Shown in pieces: positions 31,723 through 43,354 of a DNA stretch of 64,000 nt. Source of the DNA: Rhizomys pruinosus (Eukaryota > Chordata > Mammalia > Rodentia > Spalacidae). How positions within the stretch are numbered: the first letter of the stretch is position 1; each line of letters starts with the position of its first letter. The position numbers were made by a program, and so were the translations under genes. The stretch spans positions 1,139,873 to 1,203,872 of the forward strand of contig VZQC01007982.1 of NCBI GenBank assembly GCA_009823505.1, in the 5' to 3' direction. The notes below the pieces were generated by a model. The model made no database searches. It saw only the letters and a program-made list of their open reading frames with translations, and was not told the DNA's origin.

Positions 31723-31818
31723 TGGTTTATGGTTTTTAAAGGAAACTATATATCTATATTACTAGAAACTTTTCACTTTTATAGATAAGACAACATCACA
31801 AAATTAAAAGATAAATGA

Positions 31819-31952
31819 GGGAGTGGTGGTACACGCCTTTGATCCCAGAGGCAGGCAGATCTCTGTGAGTTCAAGGCCAGCGTGGTCTACAGAGGGAACT
31901 CCAGGCCAGCTGGGACTGGGGGGGAGACCCTGTCTCAAAAATGCCCCCCCCA
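31819..31952 (+). repeat. B1 SINE with internal deletion and 13-bp TSD
   Basis: TSD 'aaaagataaatga' at 31,806-31,818 and 31,953-31,965. The segment normally between 'atccca' and 'gaggcagg' is missing. Confidence 0.93.
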
Positions 31953-32194
31953 AAAAGATAAATGAAAGATTCTAGAACTTCAGAGAGATGTAGAAATGAT
32001 AAAGGACTGCCCTTAATGTGTAAAGAGCTCACACGGGTAAGAAAAAGACAGCAACTCGAAAGGATGAGTAAAAACATAAAAATGATAAAAAGAATTCAAG
32101 TGGCCAATGAAAGTAAAGAAGGTTCTATCTCCCTGGCAATTAAAATATAAATTAAAGAGCTAAAGAGATGACTCGGGGGTCTATGGCTAGGAAT

Positions 32195-32345
32195 GGTGAC
32201 ATACACCTGTGTAAGGTGAGGCACAGACCTGTAATCCTAGTGCCTGGGAGACTGAGACCAGAGGATCATAGGTTCAAGGCCAGCCTGGGTTGTACAGCAA
32301 AACTCTGGAAAACGAGGAATGATTCAACAACAACAAAAACCCTAA
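32195..32345 (+). repeat. Old B1-type SINE
   Basis: 'gacctgtaatcctagtgcctggg', 'gttcaaggccagcctgggttg' and an A-rich tail with (AAC)n. Confidence 0.65.
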
Positions 32346-32459
32346 TATATACAAACCATTGAATATTTAACATAGTAACCTTATTTGTAAGACTTTTTCC
32401 AAAGAAAATAATCAAACCACCCACAAATTTAATGAGGAATATTTAGTGAAGCATTCTTT

Positions 32460-32717
32460 TTTTTTTAAATTTTTTTTTATTAATTTTATTTATTTCCGTA
32501 TGTGTATGAATGTACTGTCTGCATGCAAGTCTGTGCACCCGTGTCGTGCAACGCCGTGGAGGTCAGAAGAGGGTCTCGGATTCCCCTGGAACTGGAGTTC
32601 TCCTGGAATTGGAGTTACAGACAGTTCTCAGCCGCCATGTGGGTGCTGGGGATCGAACCCGGGTCCTCTGCAAGAGCGGTCGGCGCTCTTAACCGCTAGG
32701 CCATCTCTCCAGCCCCC
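32460..32717 (-). repeat. B2 SINE, reverse, 17-bp-duplication subfamily, 16-bp TSD
   Basis: Perfect TSD 'tagtgaagcattcttt' at 32,444-32,459 and 32,718-32,733. Contains the paired 'ctggaactggagtt' / 'ctggaattggagtt' units. Confidence 0.97.
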
Positions 32718-32807
32718 TAGTGAAGCATTCTTTATAATGTTCAATATTTAGGGATAATGTAAGTCCCAAAATGACCATTGCATAAATTGTGAGATATTCT
32801 TAAGATT

Positions 32808-32848
32808 TTATATATATATATATTATATATATATAATATATATATAAA
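32808..32848. repeat. (TA)n palindromic tract
   Basis: A self-complementary TA/TATTA run directly left of the next B2 insertion. Confidence 0.85.
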
Positions 32849-32854
32849 AGCAGG

Positions 32855-33086
32855 GTTTTTTTGTTGTTGTTGTTGTTGTTTTTTGTATGTGTATGAATGT
32901 ACTGTCTGCATGTAGGAAAGTGAACCAGTGTAATGCAATGCAAAGAAGGTCAGAAGAGGGCGTCGGATTCCCCTGGAACTGGAGTCAAAGACGGTTTTCA
33001 GCTGCCATGTGGGTGCTGGGGATCGAACCTGGGTCCTCTGCAAGAGCAGTTGGCACTCTTAACCACTAGGCCATCTCTCCAGCCCC
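32855..33086 (-). repeat. B2 SINE, reverse
   Basis: A (TTG)n tail, then a full body without the 17-bp duplication. 'taaaagcagg' is found on both sides (32,845-32,854 and 33,087-33,096). Confidence 0.94.
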
Positions 33087-33357
33087 TAAAAGCAGGTTTT
33101 TAAAGGTGTCATGACATCAGAAAATGTTTGGCTACTTATTTTAAAATATATTTTCTCAAAAAAGACTGGAGAGTTATACAGTACAGTATTAGTAGCTATA
33201 CTATCTTCATGGTAGACTTTAATTTCCTTCCGTATGACTTTTGTATGTTCTAAATTCCCTTAGTCTTCTAAATCTACACGCAAACTTTAATAATGATAGT
33301 AAAGAAAAAGATTTTAAAAATATTTACTATGAAATGGGAACCCAAGGTGAATAATGG

Positions 33358-33550
33358 GTTCGAGTTTGGGTTTTGTCGTTGCTGTCCTTTTGTTTTGTTT
33401 TGTCTTTTTGAGACAGGGTCTCCTTGTATCCCCAGCTGGCTTAGAACTCACTAAGTAGAATGGACTGGCCTTGAATTCACAGAGGGCTGCCTGCCTCTGC
33501 CTCTGCTTCCCCAGTGGTGGGATTAAAGGCGTGCACCACTACCCCTGGCT
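33358..33550 (-). repeat. B1 SINE, reverse, 17-bp TSD
   Basis: TSD 'cccaaggtgaataatgg' at 33,341-33,357 against 33,551-33,567 with one mismatch. Confidence 0.94.
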
Positions 33551-33719
33551 CCCAAAGTGAATAATGGAAAGGTAAAAATAAGTGAGATTTAAACTTCAAT
33601 TTAGATTAGAGCTTCAAATTTAAATGAGATGCAAAGCCTCTGACCCAAAAAGAAACTCCAGCTGTGGTGGCAGATGCTGTGAGGGGCTGCTCGAGGATTA
33701 GGCCACTCTGTTTCTGTTT

Positions 33720-33838
33720 GTTGTTTTTGTTTTTAGTCATGGTCATGCTATATAATCTAGGCTGGCCTCAAACTTGAGCTGCTTCTGCCTCTACCCTCTC
33801 AAGTGCAGAAAATTCTGGGCATGTGCCACCAGGCGCAT
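33720..33838 (-). repeat. Diverged B1 SINE, reverse
   Basis: 'ctatataatctaggctggcctc', then 'ctcaagtgcag' and 'gcatgtgccaccaggcgc'. Confidence 0.65.
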
Positions 33839-34300
33839 TAAAAACTTTGCCAATTATTAAAAGGGAAAAAGTGAATTCCAGAACCTACTGACTGATAAAT
33901 TTAACTGCTTAGGAAAAGAAAGTTGGTATCACAATGAGCCAGGAGTTAAGTACCTGCAGACCACTCTCATTTCCTCATCCCCACCTGCCTTCAACCACAC
34001 AATCCTCCTTCCAGACCTCCAAAGTAGATGGGTGGTTTGATAGCATTATTCCCATTAGACAGAAGCTGGAAGCCTTTGATGTCAAGTTATTGGCACATGA
34101 TCCTTCCTCCCTCCATTCTTTTCTATAGCTGAGGTTGCTAGGTCGGGAGATTAGAAGCATGTTTATCATACCAGGCATTACCAAGACATTTCCATGGTCC
34201 TAATGGACAGAACAATGCAACATGGGATATTATTGTACCATATTATTAGATGAAGTGATTGTAGACCAAAAAAAGTGTAGATTCATAGGACCTGGTTTAC
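33839..34300. other. Intron-like stretch
   Basis: Unique sequence, nothing recognised. Confidence 0.4.
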
Positions 34301-34319
34301 TGGGTAGTTCCAAACTGAT

Positions 34320-34510
34320 TCTAATAACAGTGACACTTTGTACAAGGTTCTATGCAGAGGTCCTGTCCATCCTTCGCATTAGTGGTCTTCCCCAGTATGG
34401 GGAAAAGCAGCTATTGTTATCCCCATTTCACAGATGATAAACGGAGGCTCAGAGTCACACACGTACTAATGTCTGATTACATATCTGGTACACACAGGAG
34501 CCGAGACTGA
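34320..34510 (+). repeat. MIR
   Basis: 'gttatccccatttcacagatg' and 'ggaggctcagagtcacacacg' are the MIR core, moderately preserved. Confidence 0.75.
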
Positions 34511-34621
34511 GTCATAGAAAATCTGAGTTCAGAGTCTAGGAGCTCAACTTACATTAAAATTTTTTTTGGTCCTTGGCTCCTGTTATGTTCAATTTTTTTT
34601 TTTCTTTTATTAAAAGAAAGG

Positions 34622-34778
34622 TTTGCTAGGCATGGTGGTCTGCATGCCTTTAATCCCAGCACTTGGGAGGCAGAGGTAGGTGGCTCTCTATGATTTCAAG
34701 GCCAGCCTGGTCTACATAGTGAGCTCCAGGCCAGTTGGGACTAAAGGGAGACCCTGTCTCAAAAATACCAAAAAAATG
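34622..34778 (+). repeat. B1 SINE
   Basis: Full B1 with 'aatcccagcacttggg' (C instead of the local T) and 'gtgagctccaggcc', an older variant. Directly followed by another B1. Confidence 0.93.
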
Positions 34779-34781
34779 AAA

Positions 34782-34940
34782 GAGGCAGGGCATGGTGGCA
34801 CACGCCTTTAATCCTAGCACTTGGGAGGCAGAGGCAGGCAGATCTTTGTGAATTCAAGGCCAGCCTTGTCTACAGAGTGAATTCCAGGACAGCTGGGGCT
34901 ACAGGGAGACCCTGTCTCAAAAAGACCGGAAAAAAAAAAG
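34782..34940 (+). repeat. B1 SINE, tandem with the previous copy
   Basis: Lineage-typical 'aatcctagcacttggg' and tail 'aaaaagaccgg', same direction as its neighbour. Confidence 0.95.
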
Positions 34941-35004
34941 GAAAGGGTTATTTATCTTGAGTAACAAGTCAAAATGATGCAAAGAAGAGAGACTGGAAAG
35001 AAGG

Positions 35005-35205
35005 CAAGAATCCCAGTCTATTGAGTGCTTGTATGAGGTGCAACCCTGCCCTGGTTAGCACTCTGCAGTGTAGACAAGATTATTTCCAAGTTCACTGGAG
35101 ATCACATGACATATCCAAAACCACTGGGCTGCTTAACCAAGCCAGAATTCAAATGCAGATCTGCCTGACTCCCAACCCTGGCTCTTTTTACTACTGGCTA
35201 AATAA
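35005..35205 (+). repeat. MIR
   Basis: 'tattgagtgcttgtatgagg', 'tttccaagttcactggagatcac', 'gccagaattcaaatgcag' and 'tctgcctgactccc', in MIR order. Confidence 0.65.
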
Positions 35206-35395
35206 GCAAATCTAGAAATAAGTATTTAGAAGGAGGGGGGAAAAAAGCAAAATGCTCCAATTTACCTTAAAATGTTAAATGTATAGAGGTCAGATTTGGG
35301 AGACTTGGTCTGTCAACTTTTCAAGAGCGGAAGACCACAGGATCAATTGCTGAGTATGATTGTCACATGCTTGTCATGCACATGCTTGTCATCAC

Positions 35396-35505
35396 CGGCT
35401 GAGGCAGGAAGATTGTGATGGAAGACAACTTGGGCTACACAGCAAGTTCCAGGCCAGCCTGGACTACAGAGTTTCACCCTGTCTCAAACAAAACCAAACC
35501 TCAAG
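35396..35505 (+). repeat. Truncated B1 SINE
   Basis: 'ccggctgaggcaggaagatt', 'gttccaggccagcctggac' and 'caccctgtctcaaacaaaacc'. The head is lost. Confidence 0.7.
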
Positions 35506-35520
35506 ATCAGAGTTGCTTTT

Positions 35521-35767
35521 TTTTGGTCTTTTTGAGACAGGGTCTCCCTACAGCCTCAGCTGTCCTGGAACTCACTCTGTAGACCAGGCTGGCCTTGAAC
35601 TCACAGAGATCCACCTGCCTCTGCCTCCCAAGTGCTAGGATTAAAGGCGTGTGCCACTGTGCCCCGCTTAAACACAGTTCTTAGCTGCCATGTGGGTGCT
35701 AGGAATCAAACCCTGTTCCTTCAAGAGCAGTCAGTGCTCTTAACCACTGAGCCATCTCTCCAGCCCC
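35521..35767 (-). repeat. Chimeric B2-B1 SINE unit
   Basis: Read right to left: the first about 99 nt of B2 (35,767-35,669), joined to a whole B1 (35,668-35,528) and an A-tail. The entire unit is flanked by 'agagttgctttt' (35,509-35,520) and 'agggttgctttt' (35,768-35,779). A single retrotransposition of a fused RNA explains this most simply; a B1 landing in a B2 with later deletion is the alternative. Confidence 0.85.
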
Positions 35768-35779
35768 AGGGTTGCTTTT

Positions 35780-36096
35780 AAGTTCCACCAGTCAGCAGTG
35801 GCTGTAAGAACACTCTTGCAATCTTAGTGTGACCAGAGGAAGTGTGTTCTGGACAGGGGAGATAATGCCCTTGCTTGTACCAGGTGGAGACTATTGTGCC
35901 AGAGTTCCGAGGTTAAAAGGAATGCTGATAGATAAGGAATGCTGGTAGATAAGGCTACAGATAGCTGGAGAAAAGCAATCAGCTGGCTAACACGAATTTT
36001 AAAACTGGATTACTTCCTAAAAGTGGAATGAATGGGAAAACCTCTGGGGCAGCTGGAACGCTTTTTCAGATAGCTGGAAGGGCACTATGTGGAAGA
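35780..36096. other. Intron-like stretch
   Basis: Contains a small local repeat 'gctgatagataagg' / 'gctggtagataagg' (about 35,924-35,955); otherwise nothing recognised. Confidence 0.4.
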
Positions 36097-36097
36097 A

Positions 36098-36324
36098 ATT
36101 TTTTTATAATTTTTATTTATTTTTTATGTGTATGAATTTACTGTCTGCATGTAGGCCTGTGCACCTGTGTTGTGCAATGCTGTGGAGGTCAGAAGAGGGT
36201 GTTGGATTCCCCTGGGACTGGAGTCAAAGACAGTTCTCAGCCGCCACGTGGGTGCTGGGGATTGAACCTGAGTCCTCTGCAAGAGCAGTCGGTGCTCTTA
36301 ACCACTAGGCCATCTCTCCAGCCC
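36098..36324 (-). repeat. B2 SINE, reverse
   Basis: Full B2 without the 17-bp duplication. 'agaaat' followed by a T run occurs at both ends. Confidence 0.93.
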
Positions 36325-37685
36325 CAGAAATCTTTTTTTTTTTTTATATTGCACAAGACTCCCAAGGAGAGACAGCTGTGGCTGGAAGGAGGCAGATGTG
36401 GGCCAGTAAATGAAAAGCCAGCATACAACTACTCCTTGCATGCTGTTTGGGGCACTGAAGTGCTGAGCATTTCATATAGCAGAGGCTCAAGAGATACCCA
36501 TTGAACTGAGTTGGAGATATTGGCATGCACAACTCAAGTTTGTCTTGTGGACAGAGGCTAGACAGCCAGCTCCCTGTTCTACTCAAGACTCCCATCCTTA
36601 CACCTGACTCAGCTCCTGCTACTCATGCTTTGACCTCCAAGCACAGGGGTTCACTATGCCATCTTATGTATGTAAGGGAAACACTCTACTCAGTTGGGCT
36701 ACATGTCCAGCCTCTCATCCTGTGAACACATAAAGCCTATTGCATCCCTTACTCACCCCAGGGAGATCTGTTGATCATTTTCTCCTTGTAGGTAGCTTCT
36801 GTCTCAACTCTCAGACATCTCTCAGCCCCTGCCCCATATACCTCTCTGAGAACTCTTATCCAGTCTCCTCTAATCACTGTCTGCATCCTTTTCTTGGAGG
36901 TTCTGTGCTTGGTACTTCTCTCATTGTGTGTCTTGCACATGATGGTGACTTAGGTAAATCTCTACCTACATTGATCCAGATCTCCCTCCTTATCTGCAGC
37001 CTTCTTCATGTACACAGGACACCTTGCAATCACTCCAAGCTTAGTATGCTACCACAGTCCCTTCAGTACTTGTGCTTCTTCCTGCATTTAGCAAGCTTAA
37101 CGTTGTTGACTGCCAGCTTGGCCTGTCTCCCCTTCTCTCAAAACTCTGTCAAATCATTATTTATGTCCTGAATGCTACTTCTAAATCTCCCTTGGATTGT
37201 TTTTACCCTTCTGCTACTGTGGTGATGGAGACCTTTGTCCCCTCTTTAGACTACTCCAGTGGCCTTCTGTGTGGCTTTCCTAGCTTCATTGTCCCTCGGT
37301 CACCCTTCGTCTCCCCACAAACATTTTAGTTTCTCATTATAAATGATCACATCTCTTCCCTTTTTCAAGATTCTTGAAAATTACTCATGTCCTCAACAAA
37401 AACTGAAGATTCTTTTGCTGTGAATCAAACTCCCTCCTAGTGTGGGGACAGCCCGTCTTACTAGTCCTCACCAGCCCACATTAGACTCTAGTCTCTTCAT
37501 TAAACAACATTTTCCTTTTCACATATCTGTGCCTTTTCTCATCCTATTCCACTTACAAAAAAGCTGTTCCAGACAACTCAGCTCCTCCTTCAGCGTTCCA
37601 CCAAAACTTTGGCATGCAAGGAGAAAAAGCAGCTCTCAAGTCAAGTGAATTCAGGGTATATTGTATTGAGAGCTATTTGTTTACT
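36325..37685. other. SINE-free stretch, pyrimidine-rich, possible old LINE
   Basis: About 1.35 kb. 36,880-37,330 is C/T-rich with phrases such as 'ctactccagtggccttctg', which recall the 3' part of an ancient L1M/HAL1-type element. The 143-codon open frame at 36,740-37,171 has no recognised domain. Assignment uncertain. Confidence 0.3.
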
Positions 37686-37689
37686 TAAG

Positions 37690-37777
37690 TATCTTTTCAT
37701 TGCTGGGGATCAAACTGATGGCCACCAACATGCCAGGCAAGAACTCTACCACTAAGCAGCATCTTCAACCCTTAATA
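37690..37777 (-). repeat. ID-type SINE, reverse
   Basis: 'gctggggatcaaactgatgg', 'gccaggcaagaactctaccac' and 'catcttcaaccc', a diverged tRNA-derived head. Confidence 0.6.
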
Positions 37778-37802
37778 TATCACATTTTAAACAGTGGATA
37801 CC

Positions 37803-38040
37803 AAGTGTCTTGGTTCAGACCTGTAATCCCAGTACTCAAGAGGCCAACACAGGAGAATTGCTACAAGTTTGAGACCAGCCTGGACTACATAGTGAGTTTT
37901 AGGCTAGCTTTGGCTACAGAATGAGACCTTGTCTGAAAAAAAAAACAAGGAAGGAAAGAAAGGAAAAAAGGAATGAAGGAAGGAAGGAAGGAAGGAAAGA
38001 AGGAAGGAAGGAAGGAAGGAAGGAAAGAAGGAAGGAAGGG
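37803..38040 (+). repeat. Diverged B1 SINE with (GGAA)n
   Basis: 'ggttcagacctgtaatcccag', 'gagaccagcctggactacatag' and 'gagaccttgtctg', then A-rich and a GGAA/AAGG array (37,975-38,040). Confidence 0.8.
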
Positions 38041-38640
38041 GCACAAACCCAAGGTGACTTCCAATATACAGAGCTCAGGAAGGGCCCATCAAGAGACTGA
38101 AAAGCAACATCCAATGAGACAGGAGCAAGGACAGGGCTGGGTGGTGGAGAGCTTCCAAAAGGCTGCTGGGAGGGTGGGATGACTACGAGCTGGTCATGGA
38201 TGTGACACCACAGACATCATGTCAACCTTCATAGCCATGAAGCTTTGTGGTCTTCACATGTGTGTTTTCAGTGATGTAATAGTGGCACAAAGCTGTTTGG
38301 ATTGGCTTTAAGAGAAGCTATAATGAGGAAAGAGTTGACAGTGAGTGACAGTTATGTAAACAAAGAAGTTATTCTATGAATTGGCCAGGAGCTAAGATAG
38401 GTTAATGAATGATTTTGAGACAAGGATGTGATTTTACAATGCAAAGCTATTCTTGAATGACAGGGAATCCATAGTTGGAGGACAGGGGTTTTAGGATCAG
38501 TCCAGGAAGGATTCTGTAGGAGTTCTCTTGTGATGACATTTTTCTCTTGTGGCAGGTTCACACAGGCCTTCCCACACAGGGAGACTAAGGAAGAACTGTC
38601 ACAGCAGGCACTGAAAATAGGCTTTTCAGAGACCATTTCT
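38041..38640. other. Intron-like stretch
   Basis: Unique DNA, nothing recognised. Confidence 0.4.
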
Positions 38641-38650
38641 AACACTTCTT

Positions 38651-38881
38651 TTTTTTAAAGATGAATTTATTTGTATGTTAATATGTGTGTGCTTGCATGA
38701 GTTTATGCGTACTACCACATGTGTGTAGGAGCCTTTAGAAGCAAGAAGAGGGCATCAAGTCCCCAGCAACTGCAGTTACAGGCAGTTAATTGTGAGCCAC
38801 CACATGAGTGCCGGGAACCAAACCCTGGTCCTCAGCAAGGACAGACAGTGCTCTTAACCATCCCACCTCTGAAGCTCCTCC
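38651..38881 (-). repeat. B2/B3-type SINE, reverse, 10-bp TSD
   Basis: Flanked by 'aacacttctt' (38,641 and 38,882). Diverged body with 'gcaagaagagggcatcaag' and 'gtgagccaccacatgagtgc'. Confidence 0.85.
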
Positions 38882-38891
38882 AACACTTCTT

Positions 38892-39499
38892 ACTACTGTG
38901 TGAGGTTGCTGATAAGATGTCTGAAAGGCTGGCCCTCATCCTTTTGGGGGCAGAGCAGCATCAAGTCTGAATGCTCAAGAAGAGGCGAACAGGAAAAGCC
39001 TGACTTGTCCTACTGAGTGTGTTTGAAAATGCTGTATTCTGAAATATTTTGGTATCAAAGTGTTAGTGTAGTAATGGAGATAGTTTAGGTGATCACCTAG
39101 ATTTGATGAATCATGCCAATCTTTACTGTTAACAGTTATGAAATTTGGAGAATACAGACTAAGTGTTGCTTTTCTGTTCTTTATATGATATTCCTTAAGT
39201 GGTCAGAGTTTCCAGAGGGACTCTGGCATTGCTCCCATGTAGAATATGTTCTTACCTAGATGACTGTGAATTAGACATTTCCCTTTATAAACCATTTATG
39301 GAGCTTGTTATCTATGTCTTCTTCGTGCAAGGTATTGTCTGTACACAGAATAATCAAATCCTCTTTCTGGAATGATCAGAACTGGGAGCACCTCCTACAA
39401 GTTATCATTACCCATTCTGATAGCCAGTCACTCTCTGTGCTCCCTAAACCATTGCTCTAGCTCCTCTCCCACCTCAATCAACCACGGTTGTTTAATCTT
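38892..39499. other. Intron-like stretch
   Basis: Nothing recognised; AT-rich. Confidence 0.4.
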
Positions 39500-39665
39500 C
39501 TCTTGTGCTCATTGGGTCATAAGTTTCTTGAAGTTGTGATCTTATTGCATACATGTTTCTATCCTTTGCATTTTGGATAGCGTTTGTCTTCTTTGAGCAA
39601 CAAAATTTGCTGAATAACTGGATGAATGTTTGAGAATGTGACTGAATGAGTGAGTGAATGAATAT
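39500..39665 (+). repeat. L2-type 3' end relic
   Basis: 'gggtcataagtttcttgaag', 'ctatcctttgcattttgg' and 'tgctgaataactggatgaatg', ending in GAGTGAAT repeats. Confidence 0.5.
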
Positions 39666-39729
39666 ATGAACATATGAAAAGACCAGAAAAATATTGCTCC
39701 CCTAATTGAAGCTGGTAAAATTAAATAAA

Positions 39730-39862
39730 ACCAGGTGTAATGATGTATGCTTATACTCCCAGAACTGGGAAGGTAGAGGTAGAAGAATCAGGAATTCAGG
39801 GTCATCCTCAGCAACATAGTAAATTCATGGCCAGCTTGTGCTACTTGCAAAAGAAAGGAATT
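39730..39862 (+). repeat. Old B1/B4-type SINE
   Basis: 'ccaggtgtaatgatgtatgc', 'ctgggaaggtagaggtagaag' and 'tcatcctcagcaacatag', strongly diverged. Confidence 0.55.
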
Positions 39863-40146
39863 TAAATTGGTAACTTTGAAAAATTTGTATAATATAATGG
39901 TACTTTCCAAATCCAAATGAGATGATACTGCCATTTCCATGTAATGCATCTGAGAGGGGATGACACAGTTTACACAATGTGGTACAAGATGGTGAAGCCT
40001 GGGTTCACGAAAGTCGGGGTCGGGTGGTGGAAACTGATGGGTTTAGGTCTGGGTTTGTGCATGAGATTTGATCTGAGAAACACAGAAGCATTGGTCTATG
40101 GTATTTCTTTTAAGAAAATTCATTTTTACTTTAAAATTTAAGGGTG

Positions 40147-40309
40147 TTGAGTCAGGTGTGGTGGCGAACACCTTTAATCCTAGCACTTGGGAGGCAGAGG
40201 CAGGCAGATCTTTGTGAGTTCAAGGCCAGCCTGGTCTACAGAGTGAGTTCCAGGACAGCTGGGGCTACAGAGAGACCCTGTCTCAAAAAAAGACCAAAAA
40301 TAAATAAAT
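40147..40309 (+). repeat. B1 SINE with perfect 14-bp TSD
   Basis: TSD 'aaaatttaagggtg' at 40,133-40,146 and 40,310-40,323. The tail has 'aaagaccaaaaa'. Confidence 0.97.
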
Positions 40310-40323
40310 AAAATTTAAGGGTG

Positions 40324-41157
40324 AAATCACAGTTTCATTGTTCATAAAACATGAAAAATAACCCAGTTAGGATACCTCCAAAATGCAAGTTCCAAATTGA
40401 ACCAAATATCCCGTGCCTTCCTGAGTTTTTCCTATGCCTTATCTGTAAAGTCATAATAGCCCTCACCAGTATTTATATTATAAAAAAATGTTGTTACTGT
40501 CTTAATGGTTATATCTTTTTGAAAGACAAGCATTATACACAAATGAGGTGTTATTATTTAGTTTTCCCTTTTCAGTCCTATTAAATGAGAATTAAATGAA
40601 AATTCTGCTTTAAGCAATATCCAGTGGGTAAATGATTATTGACTTGAGTGGAATGAGGGAAAAAATTCTAGCTGTAACTGTGCGGCTCAGTCTGTCTGTG
40701 CCTGGCAAAGGATGACTGGGTTTGTACACGCCGTTTACCATTGTTCCCTCTCTTCTCAGAGCTCTGCTCACAGACTAAAGACAGTTAAGCCTTTTGATTC
40801 AAGCACAGACTGTGTTTCAGAGAACCCAGGTCACCTGCAAGGATTATAGTTTGGAAATAACATAATAGTGTTTGCACTTGTGAAGCCCCGTAGCTGGTTT
40901 TCTTGCCAAGTATGGCCCTAAGTGAACTATCAGACCTCTTCTGCTTCTGCTTGGGGCAGGAGGTTGGGAGAGGGCTGCCTGATCCTGTAGTGGTCTTCTT
41001 TGGTTAGTTAGCACTGCTGCCTGTGTGCACCCCTGAGCAGCTCCACACCACAGCTTTCCTGTGCTTGTGGAATGCAGAGTTGTGGTGGCAGGAGAAGGGG
41101 TTTAAGGAAATCTGGTTTGTGGATTGTGAATGTCAGAAACTTTGCTTTATTTCATGA
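40324..41157. other. Repeat-free stretch
   Basis: Unique, with a SOX-type 'ccattgttc' near 40,738. No exon supported. Confidence 0.4.
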
Positions 41158-41351
41158 AGGGGGCTCAAGAGATGGCTCAGTGGGTAAAGGTGCTTGCCAC
41201 ACAAGCCTGGGGCCTTGAGTTTGATGCCCAGGACTCCCATAAAGGAGAAAGGAGAGAACCAGCCCCATATCATGAAAGTCTGAGAAATCAAACAGATCTG
41301 GGGGATGAAGGATAACTGAATTAGTAGTCATGTGCACACCTGCGCAGTATG

Positions 41352-41392
<41 letters not shown>

Positions 41393-41398
41393 TGGCTT
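41158..41398 (+). repeat. B2/B3-type SINE relic with (GT)n
   Basis: 'aagagatggctcagtgggtaaagg', 'ttgagtttgatgcccagg' and 'gtcatgtgcacacctgc', then (TG)n at about 41,353-41,391. Confidence 0.65.
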
Positions 41399-42515
41399 CA
41401 TCTCATCTATGCTTCTACACTGGCCCTGGCTCTCCCTCTGTGTCCAAGCCCTTTGTTGTGTCCATCCATTAGGACTTGGCTCACCTTCACTCCCCAGGAC
41501 CAACCTTCAGCACTGCTTGCCGTTACGGTCATCTGTTTTCCACCTGACCCATTTATTTTAACTTCTGGATTTTGCTCTCCAAGAGGCTCCCTGCTTACAT
41601 AGCTGCCTGGCCAGCTGTGGGGCCAGCTGCCTGTTCCAGACTCCAAGGTGACCAAACTCCTCCCCTCTCTCTAACTGCTCTCACAACACCAGCCAGGACA
41701 ATAGGTGAGATAAAATGGCTGAGAATGATGTTTGAGCGGATCTGTCTTTGTAGAGATCATTTCAGTGGAGGGCTACTCAAGAGTTCAGATGTGGCCTCAG
41801 GCACCGCAGTGGGCCTTGGTCCGGGAAGCCTAGTGGACATTTGTAACTTAAGAGAACATACACGGTGCATTTGGGTTGCTTTACAGCTGTAGCCAAGCCA
41901 GCGTTGGTTGTGAGACTACTGTTCAACATGCGGGCTATGTCCTCCCAGAACTTTCCCATGAGTCAGCTGCACTAAGGTAAAGAGCAGTAGGGAGCTTACC
42001 TAGAGATCCTGAACGGGCTTCCATGAGGACTCCATTGCCCTACAGTTGGGGGGAAAGTCTCAGAATATGTCTTTGTATACTTTAAAGGCCAACTTTTTGA
42101 AACAGTTGTCTTCATGCACTGGCTCCATTGACTTCCCAACACACCCATACGTATCTGTGTTAGCACTTTTGAAGAGGCCTGTACTGGGCTAGCTCCTGCT
42201 CAAGCTGGCCATGGGCCTCCTCGGTGCAGCTGTAGGCTCACCAGTCTTTCTTTTTTGGCCTCTCAACAGCAGTTGCCTTTTATCGACCGCAGCCTAATTG
42301 TTGAAACGTGTTACCTTGGTCCTTCCTCACTCTGGTTCTATGCTGTACCTTCTCACTGTTTGGGGATCCTCTCTCTGCCCATGCTTTCAGCCTTGGGATT
42401 CCTGGGGTCTCCCCTGGATCCTTTTCTCTCCCCAACACCCTCTTAGATGGTCTTATTTACCCCCATCCCAGTGAATCCAATTGTAGTGAGTTCTTGTTTT
42501 GTTTTGGTTTGATTT
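41399..42515. other. Intron-like stretch
   Basis: Pyrimidine-rich at 41,400-41,700, otherwise ordinary. Nothing convincing on either strand. Confidence 0.4.
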
Positions 42516-42519
42516 TTGT

Positions 42520-42655
42520 TTTTTTGAAACAGTGTTGCCCTCTAGCCCCAGCTGGACTGGAACTAGCTATATAGACCAGGCAAGCCTCAATCTCACAGAA
42601 ATCTGCTTGCCTGTCTCCCGAGGGCTGGCATTAAAGACATGCAGTACCACATCAA
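42520..42655 (-). repeat. Diverged B1 SINE, reverse
   Basis: 'tttttgaaacagtgttgcc' through 'ctggcattaaagacatgcag'. Confidence 0.75.
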
Positions 42656-43140
42656 TTGTCGTGAGTTGTATGATGATTTCTAAGCCTATATCATCTGACT
42701 TCTAGATCCAACTGCTTCTAATGGTTTTGCCAATATCCCCCGACCCCAGCCATCACAGATATGGCCAAGGCTTAACTGCCTCCCCTATAGTTTCCAGCTT
42801 GGATTCATATTTGCTATCTTAGTGAAGGATACCACTATCCACCTATTGTCCCAGCCCCAAATCCAGTGTCTAGTCTTGATTTCTGCCTCCTCAAAATGGT
42901 AACATAGAGTTAACCACAGCTTTCAGGATGTTCTGTGCCTCCTAGAACATACCTCACACGTTTGCATCGTTTGGACCTCTTTGCTTCTCCAGCATCATCC
43001 CTGATCACTGTGTCTCTGCCTCTGCCTCACAGAAGTGCATTCAGCGTGCAGATACTCAGCTTGCAGAACCATTTCTGGGACTTCTACCATGTGACCTCAC
43101 TGTGCCCTCCACTCGAAACAGACTTTCCACATCAGTAGGA
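42656..43140. other. C/T-rich stretch, possible old LINE
   Basis: Phrases such as 'ccccaaatccagtgtctag' recall an ancient L1M/HAL1-type 3' region. Unproven. Confidence 0.3.
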
Positions 43141-43169
43141 CTAACTGCTGATGATCTTGTGTCAGTGTA

Positions 43170-43353
43170 GAAGGCACTAACTTTCTATTCCTCCTCCCTC
43201 TTTTCTCTTCATAACGCACTGCCTCATCAGACCTGGCCTTCCTGTTTTTACCTTGCCCTCTACTAAGGGACCAGATCAATCCTATTTGCCTTTGTGTTCC
43301 TAGCACCAACGAAATACGAATTATAAAATAGTTGCTCAAGAATGAATGAATGA
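43170..43353 (+). repeat. L2-type 3' end relic
   Basis: 'tgcctttgtgttcctagcacc' and 'aatagttgctcaagaatgaatgaatg'. The right edge is at a B2 fragment. Confidence 0.5.
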
Positions 43354-43354
43354 C

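Noticed and set aside
36740..37171. 143-codon frame
   Set aside because: Leucine/serine-rich translation of pyrimidine-rich, probably LINE-derived DNA.
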